Origin: Burkholderia sp. BCC1644
GTDB taxonomy: Bacteria > Pseudomonadota > Gammaproteobacteria > Burkholderiales > Burkholderiaceae
Assembly: GCF_902833225.1 (NCBI RefSeq)
Contig: NZ_CADFEI010000018.1
Span: forward strand, 1 to 64,000
Reading direction: 5' to 3'
Length of the DNA stretch: 64,000 nucleotides
Of the stretch, positions 36,661-45,108 are shown piece after piece; the first letter of the stretch is position 1, and each line of letters begins with the position of its first letter. Made by a program: the position numbers and the translations under genes. The notes under the pieces were generated by a model, which worked only from the letters and a program-made list of their open reading frames with translations, had not been told where the DNA came from and did no database searches.

Positions 36661-38799
36661 TCAGTGCGAGCCCGGCTGACCGGCGCGCGCGGCCTGGCCG
36701 CCAGCCGGCCAGAACAGCGCGAGCGGATTCGACAGCACCGTGCGGACGATCGCGGCGACGAGCGCGCGCACCTTGGTCGGGCGCAGGCTGCGTGAGCGCA
36801 CGGCCATCGTGAATGCGAGCGCGAAGCTCACCAGCACGTTGAGGATCGCCATGCTGAGCACGCCGGCGCCGGCCCACCACAGTTCGGGCGTGCTCAGCGC
36901 ATCCTTGCCCAGCACGCCGAGCGCGATCCCGATCGAGCCGGCCGACAGCGTCACGTGACGCACCTCGAACGGGAACATGAACACGCTGACGATCGCCGGG
37001 ATGAGACCGAGCATCAGGCCGAGGCCGACGTTCGCGACCACGCCGGCGACGTTCGAGCGGCAAAAGTGCGCGAGCTTCGCGGCGCCGGCCGCGCCGAGCG
37101 TGAGGCGCAGCCGGCGGTTGTACGCGAGCGCGTCGCCGACCCGGTGCAGCACGAACCAGTTGTCGGCCCAGCCCGCGAGCAGGCTCGACCCCCACAGCAG
37201 CACGCCCGTCAGCGCCGCGTAGAACGGCGTCGGGCCGAGCAGCGAGAACGAGTGCAGCGTCGCATGCGCCTTCTCCGGCGAGATCAGGTTCGCATGCAGC
37301 ACGTTGCCCGCGAACAGCTGCACGAGCAGGCACACGGGCAGCACGACGAGCACGTTGCCGGAAATCGCGGCGGCCTGCGTGCGGATCAGCGCGATCACCG
37401 ACGACACGAACGCCTTCACGCCTTCCTCGTGGCCGGTGTCGTCGAGCTCGCGCGCGAGCGTCGGCGCGGTCATCGCGGGCTGCTTGGTCGCAAGCGTGAA
37501 GTGCAGGAAGTGCATCAGCATGAAGCTGGCCGCGTAGTTGACGCCCGCGAGCAGCCCTTCGAGCATCGATTGCAGATGCGCGCCCGTGATCGCGAACTTC
37601 ACGCACACGGTCACGACGGTGACGAGGCCGCCGCCCGCAGCCATCCGCAGCATCTTCAGGTACTCGGCGCGGCCGCGCGAGATGTAGTGCTCGCCGGTGT
37701 CCGCGTTGGTCTCGACGAGCTTGCGCGCGAACAGCGAAAAGTTGCTGCGCACGAGGTGCGTGACGCTCTGGCTGTTCTGGTTCGCATCGACGAGCTCGGC
37801 CGTCAGGCGTGCCATCCCGCGCAGGTCGTCGCGGGCCATCCACGCGTTCAGCAGCGTCTCGGCACGCAGGATGCGCATGCGCATCCGCTCGACCTGGAAC
37901 ACGATGTCGACCGACACGCCGTTGCGGTACAGGTGCGAGAACACGTCGTCGACGGCGATCCGGCATTCGTCGAGCAGCACGCGCAGGTAGTTCACCTCGT
38001 GCAGCAGCTTGCTCGGGTCGCCGCCGTCCTCGACGGCCGCGTGCGCGGTCTCGACCGCGAGCATCGCGCGCGTGAGGCGGTAGAACGGCTGCGATTCGAG
38101 CGGCTGGCGTTCCAGCGGCTTGCGTGCGTCGTCGTCGGACAGCCGGCTGCGCACCGTCTGCGACAGGCCGGTCGAGCTGACCTGGCAGGTCAGGTTATGC
38201 AGCGCGGCCAGCAGGTCGCGCGAGAACGAACCGGGTTCGTGGCGCTCTTCGTCGGTGACGTCGAACGAGATCAGCTCGGCGAGGCGCGCGAGCAGGTCGT
38301 CGGGCAGCGCGTCGATCCATTTGGCATCTTCCGGCGTCGGGAACATCAGCGTGAACAGTGCCGACAGCTCGCGGCGGTTCGGCGCGGGCGGGATCAGCGA
38401 CGAGTCGATCCGCTCGAACAGCGCGCCGAAGAAACCCGAGTGCACGGGCATGCCGGCATCGCACAGCAGCGAAATGCCGTCGCACTCGCGCAGGATGCCG
38501 CGCAGGATGCGCGCGGCGTGCGCTTTCCAGGCGGGGTTGCGGTCGAGCACGTGGAACAGGTAGCGCAGCCGCGCATGGGCCGGATACGCGCGCGTGTCGG
38601 CGTCGTGATCGGCAGGGGTGTCCTGCGCGGCCTGCATCGTGCCGTTGCGGCGCAGCCAGTGCGCGAGCTCGATCAGCCATTCGCTGCGCTCGGCGTACGA
38701 CGCCTCGGCGTCGGCGTGCGCGAGCAGCGCATCGAGCTGGTGACCGGCATTGCGCGACGCGCGCCACTTCTTGATCAGGGTCGTCAGGGAACGAAACAT
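36661..38799 (-). CDS. Membrane protein of the family named site-specific recombinase (Gcr)
   Basis: A 712-residue protein. The first 370 residues are soluble and helical (from MFRSLTTLIKKWRASRNAGH). The second half has about six or seven hydrophobic segments, for example GLLAGVNYAASFMLMHFLHF, ISGNVLVVLPVCLLVQLF, TPFYAALTGVLLWGSSLLAG, VGLGLMLGLIPAIVSVFMF and VLSMAILNVLVSFALAF. Databases call this family site-specific recombinase (Gcr), but I see neither a Tyr nor a Ser recombinase signature and the protein is plainly a membrane protein. Real function unknown. The start at 38799 removes a low-complexity upstream frame that reaches 39207. Confidence 0.8.
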   Translation of the reverse strand: MFRSLTTLIKKWRASRNAGHQLDALLAHADAEASYAERSEWLIELAHWLRRNGTMQAAQDTPADHDADTRAYPAHARLRYLFHVLDRNPAWKAHAARILRGILRECDGISLLCDAGMPVHSGFFGALFERIDSSLIPPAPNRRELSALFTLMFPTPEDAKWIDALPDDLLARLAELISFDVTDEERHEPGSFSRDLLAALHNLTCQVSSTGLSQTVRSRLSDDDARKPLERQPLESQPFYRLTRAMLAVETAHAAVEDGGDPSKLLHEVNYLRVLLDECRIAVDDVFSHLYRNGVSVDIVFQVERMRMRILRAETLLNAWMARDDLRGMARLTAELVDANQNSQSVTHLVRSNFSLFARKLVETNADTGEHYISRGRAEYLKMLRMAAGGGLVTVVTVCVKFAITGAHLQSMLEGLLAGVNYAASFMLMHFLHFTLATKQPAMTAPTLARELDDTGHEEGVKAFVSSVIALIRTQAAAISGNVLVVLPVCLLVQLFAGNVLHANLISPEKAHATLHSFSLLGPTPFYAALTGVLLWGSSLLAGWADNWFVLHRVGDALAYNRRLRLTLGAAGAAKLAHFCRSNVAGVVANVGLGLMLGLIPAIVSVFMFPFEVRHVTLSAGSIGIALGVLGKDALSTPELWWAGAGVLSMAILNVLVSFALAFTMAVRSRSLRPTKVRALVAAIVRTVLSNPLALFWPAGGQAARAGQPGSH

Positions 38800-39263
38800 A
38801 AACGGAATAGCGAAAGCCCTGGACGGGCGGGTTCGGGATGCCGGCCGGGGAAAACGGCACGGCGCCGGGGAGAACGGGTGAGACGGGGCGGTGGCCGGAC
38901 GATGCGCGGCGACCCGCGATGCGGCTGCCCCGCTGCGCTGCACGCCGATCGCGTGCGGGCGCCGGGAGGCACGGCGGTCGGGCCGAACGCGGCCCGGCGC
39001 CGCTGGCTGGCGCGCACGACGAACGGCGCGAGCCGGAAAGTGCGTAGGATCGTCAATCGGGCCGGAAAACGCAAGCCGACCGCGTTGATTGGCGCCGGTT
39101 CCGGCCGACTTTGACAAACAGTGCAAACTCGCCGTTCGGCCGATGGCGGCGATGCGCGGGGCCGGTTGTGGCGGCGTGATGCCGCCGGTAACGGCCGCCG
39201 ATCGCAATCGGATGGGTCACGCAGGCGTGCGCTGCTTCGAGCGCCCGCCTGTGCGCCGCCTGC
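38800..39263. other. Gene-free stretch between the Gcr-family gene and pqiC
   Basis: These 464 bases lie upstream of the Gcr-family gene and after pqiC on the same strand. Open frames cross it but they are extensions of neighbouring genes without ribosome binding sites. I found no terminator hairpin with a T run, no RNA gene and no repeat. It presumably contains the promoter for the Gcr-family gene. Confidence 0.5.
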
Positions 39264-39989
39264 TTACGCGCCGGACTTGCCGGTCGCGCCGGCGTCGCCG
39301 CCCGACGTCGGGTTGGCCGGGCACGGCACGACCGGCGCAGCGGCCGTCTTGCTGCCGGACGCGGGCGTCGTGGTGGCCGCCGTGCCGCGGCGTGCGGCCA
39401 TCGCGCGCACGCCGGCTGCAGCCTGCGTCGCGATCACGTCGAGCGCGCGCCGATGGCCCGCGACGAGCGCGTCGTAGCCGTCGGCGACCGGTTCCGCGAC
39501 GCTCGTGCGGCACGTCATCACGGCCTGCGTGGCGAGCGAGCGCACGCTCCACACGGCATCGACCGCCGCACGCTTGCCCGGCCACGACTCGAAGCGCTGC
39601 ACGTTCACGCTGATGCGATACACGGGCACGCCGGGCGGATACGCGGAATTCGCGACGTCGATCGTGCCGAGCTGCGCGGCGAGATCGTCCGACAGCGCGC
39701 GGCGGATCTCGTCGGCGGGCGGCGACGCCCAGCGCTCCTGCTCGAGCACGTCGACCTGCGCGGCGTTCTTCTGCACGACCAGCTGGTTCTTCGCGACCTG
39801 CTCGGGCACGCCGATGGACGGCACCTCGATCAGGAACGCCGGGTTGGCCGGCGCGGTGCGCAGCGGCGCTGCGGCGTCGGCCGGGCTGAGCGTGTAGAAC
39901 CGCGCGGGCGGCGAGCTGCACGCGGCGAGCGCGAGTGCGGCGAAGGCCGCCGCCGCGCCGCTCGCAAAACCGTTCACGCGGGTCGTCAT
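39264..39989 (-). CDS. pqiC: PqiC-like auxiliary lipoprotein
   Basis: A 241-residue outer-membrane lipoprotein: the signal ends in the lipobox LAAC (ALALAACSSPP) and is followed by RFYTLSPADAA, the opening of the PqiC/YmbA family (ABC-type transport auxiliary lipoprotein). PqiC joins the PqiB tube to the outer membrane in lipid transport. Family features LIEVPSIGVPEQVAKNQLVV and WASPPADEIRRALSDDLAAQL are present; the C-terminal 50 residues are low-complexity. The ATG overlaps the pqiB stop as ATGA. Confidence 0.92.
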   Translation of the reverse strand: MTTRVNGFASGAAAAFAALALAACSSPPARFYTLSPADAAAPLRTAPANPAFLIEVPSIGVPEQVAKNQLVVQKNAAQVDVLEQERWASPPADEIRRALSDDLAAQLGTIDVANSAYPPGVPVYRISVNVQRFESWPGKRAAVDAVWSVRSLATQAVMTCRTSVAEPVADGYDALVAGHRRALDVIATQAAAGVRAMAARRGTAATTTPASGSKTAAAPVVPCPANPTSGGDAGATGKSGA

Positions 39990-41605
39990 TGCTTGTCTCC
40001 TGGCTTGCCCTTGAGCAGCGATTCGGGGTGACGCTCGAGGTAGTCGGCGAGCGCGTTCAGCGATTGCAGCGTGCGCGTGAGCTCCTTCAGCGCGCCACGC
40101 ACGTCGGACTGCAGCGGCGAATCCTGCTGCAGCGTCGCCTCGGCGGTCGAGAAGGTCTGCTTCGCGGCCGACAGCGTGTCGCGCGCTTCCGGCGCGACCT
40201 GCGTGTCGAGCTGCTTGAACAGCTTGTCGGCGTTCGCAAGCGCGCTGTTCAGGTTTGCGCCGATCTGGTCGAACGGCACCTTGTCGAGCTTCTTCGCGAT
40301 GTCGGCGACCTGCAGCTGCAGCTCGTCGAGCGTGTTCGGCACGGTCGGCAGCTCGAGCGGCTGGCGCGACGTGTCGATCTTCACGGCCGGGGCCTTCGGG
40401 AAGAAGTCGAGCGCGACGTACAGCTGGCTCGTCAGCAGGTTGCCGGTGCGCAACTGGCCGCGCAGCCCGTGCTGGACGAGCCGCTCGACGATCTCGCGGC
40501 GGGCCGGTTCGCCCTTGCTCTCGATCGTCTCGCGGAAGCGGCGGCCGAGGCGTTCCGGATACACGTTGATCGTCACCGGCATCAGGAAGTTCTTCGTCTT
40601 CGGATCGAAGTCGATACCGATGTTCGTCACTTCGCCGAGCACGATGCCGCGGAAGTCGACCGTCGCGCCGACGGCGAGCCCGCGCAGCGACTGGTTGAAG
40701 TTCATCACGACCTGCAGCGGCTGGCCGTCGGGGTCGCGCATCGCGTCGCCTTCGTCGGAGCCGAGACGGAACGTCGTGTTGTTCGGCGCCGTCGCGCCGC
40801 TGCCCTGGTTCGGCGGCGTCTGGAACGCGATGCCGCCGAGGATCACCGTCGCGAGCGACTGCGTGTTCAGCTTCAGGCCGCTCGAATCGAGCCGCAGATC
40901 GACGCCGCTCGCCTGCCACCAGCGCGAGTTGACGCCGACGTACTGGTCGTACGGCGCATTGACGAATACGTTGAACGTGACGCCCGTGCCGTCCTTGTCG
41001 AGCGAGAAGCCGACCACCTGGCCGACCTGCACGCGGCGGTAGTAGACCGGCGAGCCGATGTCGACCGAGCCGAGCGAATCGCCGCGCAGCACGTACTGCG
41101 TGCCTTTCTGGTCGCCCGTGACGGCCGGCGGTGTCTCGAGGCCCGTGAAGTCGGTCAGCGTATCCTGCCCGCGGCCGCCGTCGACGCCGATGTACGCGCC
41201 GGACAGCAGCGTGCCGAGCCCCGACACGCCGGTCGCGCCGACGCGCGGTCGCACGATCCAGAAGCGCGAGCCCTTGACCGCGAAGTCCTCGGCCTCCTTC
41301 TTCAGCTGCACCTGGACGAGCACGCGCGACAGGTCCTTCGACAGCTTGATCGTCTTGACCATGCCGATCTCGACGTCCTTGTACTTGACCTGCGTCTTGC
41401 CGGGCTCGAGCCCCTCGGCGCTGTGGAAGCTGATCGTGATTTCCGGGCCGCGCTCGCGCACGGACTTGATCACGAGGCCGATGCCGATCAGCGCGGCGAT
41501 CAGCGGCACGAGCCAGACGAGCGACGGCAGCCAGCCGCTTTTCGTCGAGATCGTCGGATCGGGCGGCCGGGGCGCGTCGTGCTGCGGGCCTTGTGGACTA
41601 TTCAT
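39986..41605 (-). CDS. pqiB: Intermembrane lipid transport protein PqiB (three MCE domains)
   Basis: A 539-residue protein with one N-terminal transmembrane helix (LPSLVWLVPLIAALIGIGLVI) and three MCE/MlaD repeats starting near GPEITISFHSAEGLEPGKTQ, GSPVYYRRVQVGQVVGFSLD and GATVDFRGIVLGEVTNIGID. The C-terminal part is a predicted helix bundle and coiled coil (LDELQLQVADIAKKLD), which in E. coli PqiB forms a needle crossing the periplasm. Overlaps the second pqiA gene by eight bases. Confidence 0.95.
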   Translation of the reverse strand: MNSPQGPQHDAPRPPDPTISTKSGWLPSLVWLVPLIAALIGIGLVIKSVRERGPEITISFHSAEGLEPGKTQVKYKDVEIGMVKTIKLSKDLSRVLVQVQLKKEAEDFAVKGSRFWIVRPRVGATGVSGLGTLLSGAYIGVDGGRGQDTLTDFTGLETPPAVTGDQKGTQYVLRGDSLGSVDIGSPVYYRRVQVGQVVGFSLDKDGTGVTFNVFVNAPYDQYVGVNSRWWQASGVDLRLDSSGLKLNTQSLATVILGGIAFQTPPNQGSGATAPNNTTFRLGSDEGDAMRDPDGQPLQVVMNFNQSLRGLAVGATVDFRGIVLGEVTNIGIDFDPKTKNFLMPVTINVYPERLGRRFRETIESKGEPARREIVERLVQHGLRGQLRTGNLLTSQLYVALDFFPKAPAVKIDTSRQPLELPTVPNTLDELQLQVADIAKKLDKVPFDQIGANLNSALANADKLFKQLDTQVAPEARDTLSAAKQTFSTAEATLQQDSPLQSDVRGALKELTRTLQSLNALADYLERHPESLLKGKPGDKQ

Positions 41606-42227
41606 GGTGATTCCCTGAGGTTTCGACTGGATCCCAGATCAGGCGGGGATCGAACTGCATCGACGCGAGCATCGTCAGGATCACGACCGAACCGAACGCG
41701 AGTGCGCCGGGGCCGGCCGTGATGACGGCGAGCGAACGGAAATGGACGAGCGCGACGGTCAGCGTCACGACGAAGATGTCGAGCATCGACCAGCGGCCGA
41801 TGCGTTCGACGATCCGGAACAACCGCGTGCGCTGCTGCGGCCGCCACGCGGTGCGGCGCTGCGCGCTGATCACGAGGATCAGCAGCACGCCGAGCTTGAG
41901 CATCGGCACGAGGATGCTCGCGACGAACACGACGACGGCGAGCGGCCAGTCGCCCGACACCCAGAAATAGATGACGCCGCTCATGATCGTGTCTTCCTGC
42001 GAGCCGACGATCGACGCGGTGCGCATGATCGGCAGCAGGTTCGCGGGAATGTAGAGGATCGCGGCCGCGAGCAGCAGCGCCCAGGTGCGCATGATGCTGT
42101 TCGGGGTACGGAAGTGCAGCGCGGCGCCGCAGCGCGCGCAGTGCGCGTGCGGATGGTCGAGCGTCTGCACGAGCCCGCACGTGTGGCAGCTGGCATAGCC
42201 CTCGCGGGCGGCGGTCCGGATCGTCAT
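41598..42227 (-). CDS. pqiA: PqiA-type membrane protein, second copy
   Basis: A 209-residue protein with a rubredoxin-like zinc ribbon near the N-terminus (CHTCG and CARCG pairs) and four hydrophobic segments (from WALLLAAAILYIPANLLPIM to VILTMLASM). This corresponds to the second half of the two-domain E. coli PqiA. Its start overlaps the stop of the preceding pqiA gene (ATGA), so the two halves of the enterobacterial protein are separate genes here. Function: inner-membrane partner of PqiB in lipid transport. Confidence 0.92.
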   Translation of the reverse strand: MTIRTAAREGYASCHTCGLVQTLDHPHAHCARCGAALHFRTPNSIMRTWALLLAAAILYIPANLLPIMRTASIVGSQEDTIMSGVIYFWVSGDWPLAVVVFVASILVPMLKLGVLLILVISAQRRTAWRPQQRTRLFRIVERIGRWSMLDIFVVTLTVALVHFRSLAVITAGPGALAFGSVVILTMLASMQFDPRLIWDPVETSGNHHE

Positions 42228-42889
42228 CGGCGGGCGGCTTCCGGCAGCGGCGCGGCCGGATCGGGCTGCCCGGGCGAGCGCCCGGCGCGCAGGTCGTCGG
42301 CGATGTCCCACAGCGTGCGCGGATCGAACATCAGCACGACGGCGATCATCAGCGTGAGCGCGGCGAACGCGAACAGCGCGGCATCGGGAACGACTCTTGC
42401 GAGACTCACCATCTTCACGATCGTGACCAGAATGCCGAGCATGAACACCTCGATCATGCCCCACGGCCGCACGAGCTCGATCGCACGCAGGACCAGGTTG
42501 AAACCGGGCGGCACGACGCCGCGACGGATCGGCAGCAGCAGGTACAGCAGCGCGGCCATCTCGACGAGCGGGAACAGCACCGTCGAGCAGAACACCATCA
42601 CGCCGACGATCGCCATGTCCTGGTGCCACAGCGAATCGATCGCGCCGATCAGCGTCGTCTGCACGCGGTTGCCGTTCACGTCCATTTCGAGGATCGGGAA
42701 CACCTGCGCGATCGTGAACGTGATCAGCGCGGCGAGCGCGAGCGCGCAGATCCGCTCGATCTGGGCGGCGCTGTTGCGATACAGCAGCGCGTCGCAGCGC
42801 GGGCAGCGCGCGATTTCGCGGCCGCTGAGGCGCGGTTTGTGCAACAGTGCGTCGCACTCGTGACAGGCAATCAGGTCGTTTCGTTGCAT
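42224..42889 (-). CDS. pqiA: PqiA-type membrane protein, first copy
   Basis: A 221-residue protein with two CxxC pairs at the N-terminus (CHECDALL and CPRCDALL) and four membrane helices (ALALAALITFTIAQVFPILE, VFCSTVLFPLVEMAALLYLL, MIEVFMLGILVTIVKMVSL, ALFAFAALTLMIAVVLMF). It corresponds to the first half of E. coli PqiA. I start at the ATG at 42889, which opens MQRNDLIACHECD; the frame to 42958 has no site. It is the first gene of the pqi operon. Confidence 0.92.
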   Translation of the reverse strand: MQRNDLIACHECDALLHKPRLSGREIARCPRCDALLYRNSAAQIERICALALAALITFTIAQVFPILEMDVNGNRVQTTLIGAIDSLWHQDMAIVGVMVFCSTVLFPLVEMAALLYLLLPIRRGVVPPGFNLVLRAIELVRPWGMIEVFMLGILVTIVKMVSLARVVPDAALFAFAALTLMIAVVLMFDPRTLWDIADDLRAGRSPGQPDPAAPLPEAARR

Positions 42890-43147
42890 GGAAAAGGCAG
42901 TTGTGCGACGGCTGGGGGAACGCGTCGACGGGGCCGGAACCCGCGCCAATCTTACCAAAAGGCCTTTTTCGGTGCGTCAAGGATCGAGTGTTTTGTGACT
43001 GATCAGTAACATGGCAGGCAGCCGTCAGCCGGCTGGCACGCCTGTCCTCAGAGTCCGCGCACGTCAAAAGGTTGCGGTAGCATGGCGCCCTTGACAAGCG
43101 TCGGATGAATTGCCGGCGCAGCTGTTCGCTGAACTGAGGAATCCAAG

Positions 43148-43708
43148 ATGGTATCGAAATCGCCGCCGGCCGCGCCGGCACGCTACGCGCACACCGCGAT
43201 CGCGCTGCACTGGCTGATCGCGCTGCTGATCATCTGCGGCTTTGCGCTCGGCTGGGTGATGACCGACATCCCCGGCTTCACGCCGACGAAGCTGAAGTAC
43301 TTCTCGTGGCACAAGTGGATCGGCGTGACGGTGTTCGCGCTGGCCGTCATCCGCGTGCTGTGGCGGGCGACGCACGTGCCGCCGCCGCTGCCGGACGATA
43401 CGCCGGCATGGCAGCGCGCGGTATCGCACGGCGTGCACATGCTGCTGTACGTGCTGATGATCGTGATCCCCGTGACGGGCTACCTGTACAGCTCCGCCTC
43501 GAACATTCCGGTCGTCTACCTCGGCATCGTGCCGCTGCCGCGGCTGATCGACCCCGATCCGGCGCTCAAGGAAACCTTCAAGACGCTCCACGTGTCTTTG
43601 AATTACATTCTGCTTGCGCTCGTCGCGATGCACGTGCTCGCGGCGCTCAAGCACCAGTTGTTGGACCGCGACGGCCTGCTGTCGCGGATGCTTCCCTCTG
43701 CCAAATGA
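43148..43708 (+). CDS. Cytochrome b561
   Basis: A 186-residue diheme cytochrome b561 of the bacterial CybB type with four membrane helices. Candidate heme ligands are His15 and His20 ([16 protein letters not shown]), His55 (SWHKWIG), and histidines in [10 protein letters not shown] and [14 protein letters not shown]. It follows AACTGAGGAATC at the start. It transfers electrons between quinols and periplasmic acceptors. It is followed eight bases later by a YceI gene, a frequent pairing (cybB-yceI), and is divergent from the pqi operon. Confidence 0.93.
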   Translation: MVSKSPPAAPARYAHTAIALHWLIALLIICGFALGWVMTDIPGFTPTKLKYFSWHKWIGVTVFALAVIRVLWRATHVPPPLPDDTPAWQRAVSHGVHMLLYVLMIVIPVTGYLYSSASNIPVVYLGIVPLPRLIDPDPALKETFKTLHVSLNYILLALVAMHVLAALKHQLLDRDGLLSRMLPSAK

Positions 43709-43716
43709 AGGATCCC

Positions 43717-44277
43717 ATGAAAGTGTCTGTCTCCCGCTCCATGCTGGCCGCGCTCGCCGCGGTGTCATTTGTCGCGTCGGGCGCGGCGCACGCCGATGTC
43801 GATCTCGCGAAGAGCAAGGTGTCTGCCGTGTCGAAGCAGATGAACGTGCCGACCGAAGGCGCGTTCAAGAAGTTTTCCGCGCAGGTGAAGTTCGACCCGG
43901 CGAAGGCCGCGCAGGGCACCGCGCAAATGACCATCGACATCGCGAGCTTCGACCTCGGCGACAAGATGTACAACGACCAGGTCGCCGGCAAGGACTGGTT
44001 CGACGCCAAGGCGTATCCGCAGGCGACGTTCGTGTCGTCGGCGATCGCGCCGGCCGGCGGCAACAAGTACAACGTGACCGGCAAGCTGACGATCAAGGGC
44101 AAGTCCGAGACCGTCACGGTGCCCGTCACGGTCGCGCAAAGCGGCGCGACGCAGACGTTCGACGGCGTGCTGCCGATCAAGCGTTCGGCCTTCAACGTCG
44201 GCACCGGCGAATGGAAGGACACGTCGATCGTCGCCGACGAAGTGCAGATCAAGTTCCATCTCGTCGCCACCAAGTAA
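43717..44277 (+). CDS. YceI-family periplasmic protein (first)
   Basis: A 186-residue YceI lipocalin-like protein. The signal peptide runs from [20 protein letters not shown] to AHA. The mature part contains the YceI features [35 protein letters not shown] and the C-terminal [12 protein letters not shown]. YceI proteins bind isoprenoids such as ubiquinone-8. I chose the ATG at 43717 because AAGGA lies five bases upstream; an in-frame ATG at 43705 overlaps the cytochrome stop. It is probably co-transcribed with the cytochrome. Confidence 0.93.
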   Translation: MKVSVSRSMLAALAAVSFVASGAAHADVDLAKSKVSAVSKQMNVPTEGAFKKFSAQVKFDPAKAAQGTAQMTIDIASFDLGDKMYNDQVAGKDWFDAKAYPQATFVSSAIAPAGGNKYNVTGKLTIKGKSETVTVPVTVAQSGATQTFDGVLPIKRSAFNVGTGEWKDTSIVADEVQIKFHLVATK

Positions 44278-44342
44278 GCGGCGGGCTGTCGCCTCACCTG
44301 AATGCCGCGCGAGGGCGCGGCGCCGTTCCAAGGAGAAAGAGT

Positions 44343-44924
44343 TTGAAAAAGCAACTGATCATCGCCGCGGGCGCGCTGGCAGCATCGCTGTCGTTCTCGG
44401 CCTTCGCCGAAAGCGTCACGTACCAGTTCGACCCGAGCCACACGTACCCGAGCTTCGAGGCTGACCACATGGGTGGCCTGTCGGTCTGGCGCGGCAAGTT
44501 CGACAAGTCGAGCGGCACCGTGACGCTCGACCGCGCGGCGAAGACGGGTACGGTCGACGTGACGACCGACATCGCGTCGATCCACACCGGCAGCGCGAAG
44601 CTCGACGAGCACCTGCAGACGGCCGAATTCTTCGACGTGGCGAAGTTCCCGCAGGCGAACTACAAGGGCGCGATCAAGTTCGACGGCGACAAGCCGGTTT
44701 CGGTGGTCGGCAACCTGACGCTGCATGGCGTCACGAAGCCGGTGACGCTGAAGATCGACGGCTTCAAGTGCATGCCGCACCCGATGCTCAAGCGTGAAGT
44801 GTGCGGCGTCGACGCCGTCGGCGAATTCGACCGCAGCGATTTCGGCCTCGACTACGGCAAGCAGTACGGCTTCAAGATGAAGACGAAGCTGCTGATCACG
44901 GCAGAAGCGCTGAAGCAGCAGTAA
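44343..44924 (+). CDS. YceI-family periplasmic protein (second, TTG start)
   Basis: A 193-residue YceI protein with the signal peptide [20 protein letters not shown] (cut after AFA). The mature part has [20 protein letters not shown], the [10 protein letters not shown] motif and a C-terminal [12 protein letters not shown]. There is no ATG at a fitting place. The TTG at 44343 has AAGGAG seven bases upstream and places the start just before the signal peptide. It differs clearly from the first copy and has two cysteines ([12 protein letters not shown]), so they are not recent duplicates. Confidence 0.93.
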   Translation: MKKQLIIAAGALAASLSFSAFAESVTYQFDPSHTYPSFEADHMGGLSVWRGKFDKSSGTVTLDRAAKTGTVDVTTDIASIHTGSAKLDEHLQTAEFFDVAKFPQANYKGAIKFDGDKPVSVVGNLTLHGVTKPVTLKIDGFKCMPHPMLKREVCGVDAVGEFDRSDFGLDYGKQYGFKMKTKLLITAEALKQQ

Positions 44925-44968
44925 TGCTTACGGTGAGGCCGGCCGTCGCGCCGGCCCGCCGCGGGCAC

Positions 44969-45007
44969 ACCGCCGCGTTCCCGTCAGGGGGCGCGGCGGT
45001 TTTTTTT
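44969..45007 (+). terminator. Terminator of the cytochrome-YceI operon
   Basis: ACCGCCGCG and CGCGGCGGT pair around a 13-base loop and are followed by eight T. A TATAAT (45015-45020) starts only eight bases later, so the next promoter is pressed against this terminator. Confidence 0.9.
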
Positions 45008-45108
45008 GCGCGCCTATAATCGCCCGAGCGCCGCGTGCGGCGCCGGGCAGGCCGACGGCGCGACAGCGGCTGCCTCGAACAGAACGTACAACGACAAGGA
45101 GATCGCCG

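Noticed and set aside
36955-39114. 719-codon plus-strand frame opposite the Gcr-family gene
   Set aside because: Shadow of the coding strand with biased composition; no start signal.
42998-43007. Palindrome ACTGATCAGT between pqiA and the cytochrome gene
   Set aside because: Only ten bases long, could occur by chance, and no second copy or matching regulator gene is nearby.
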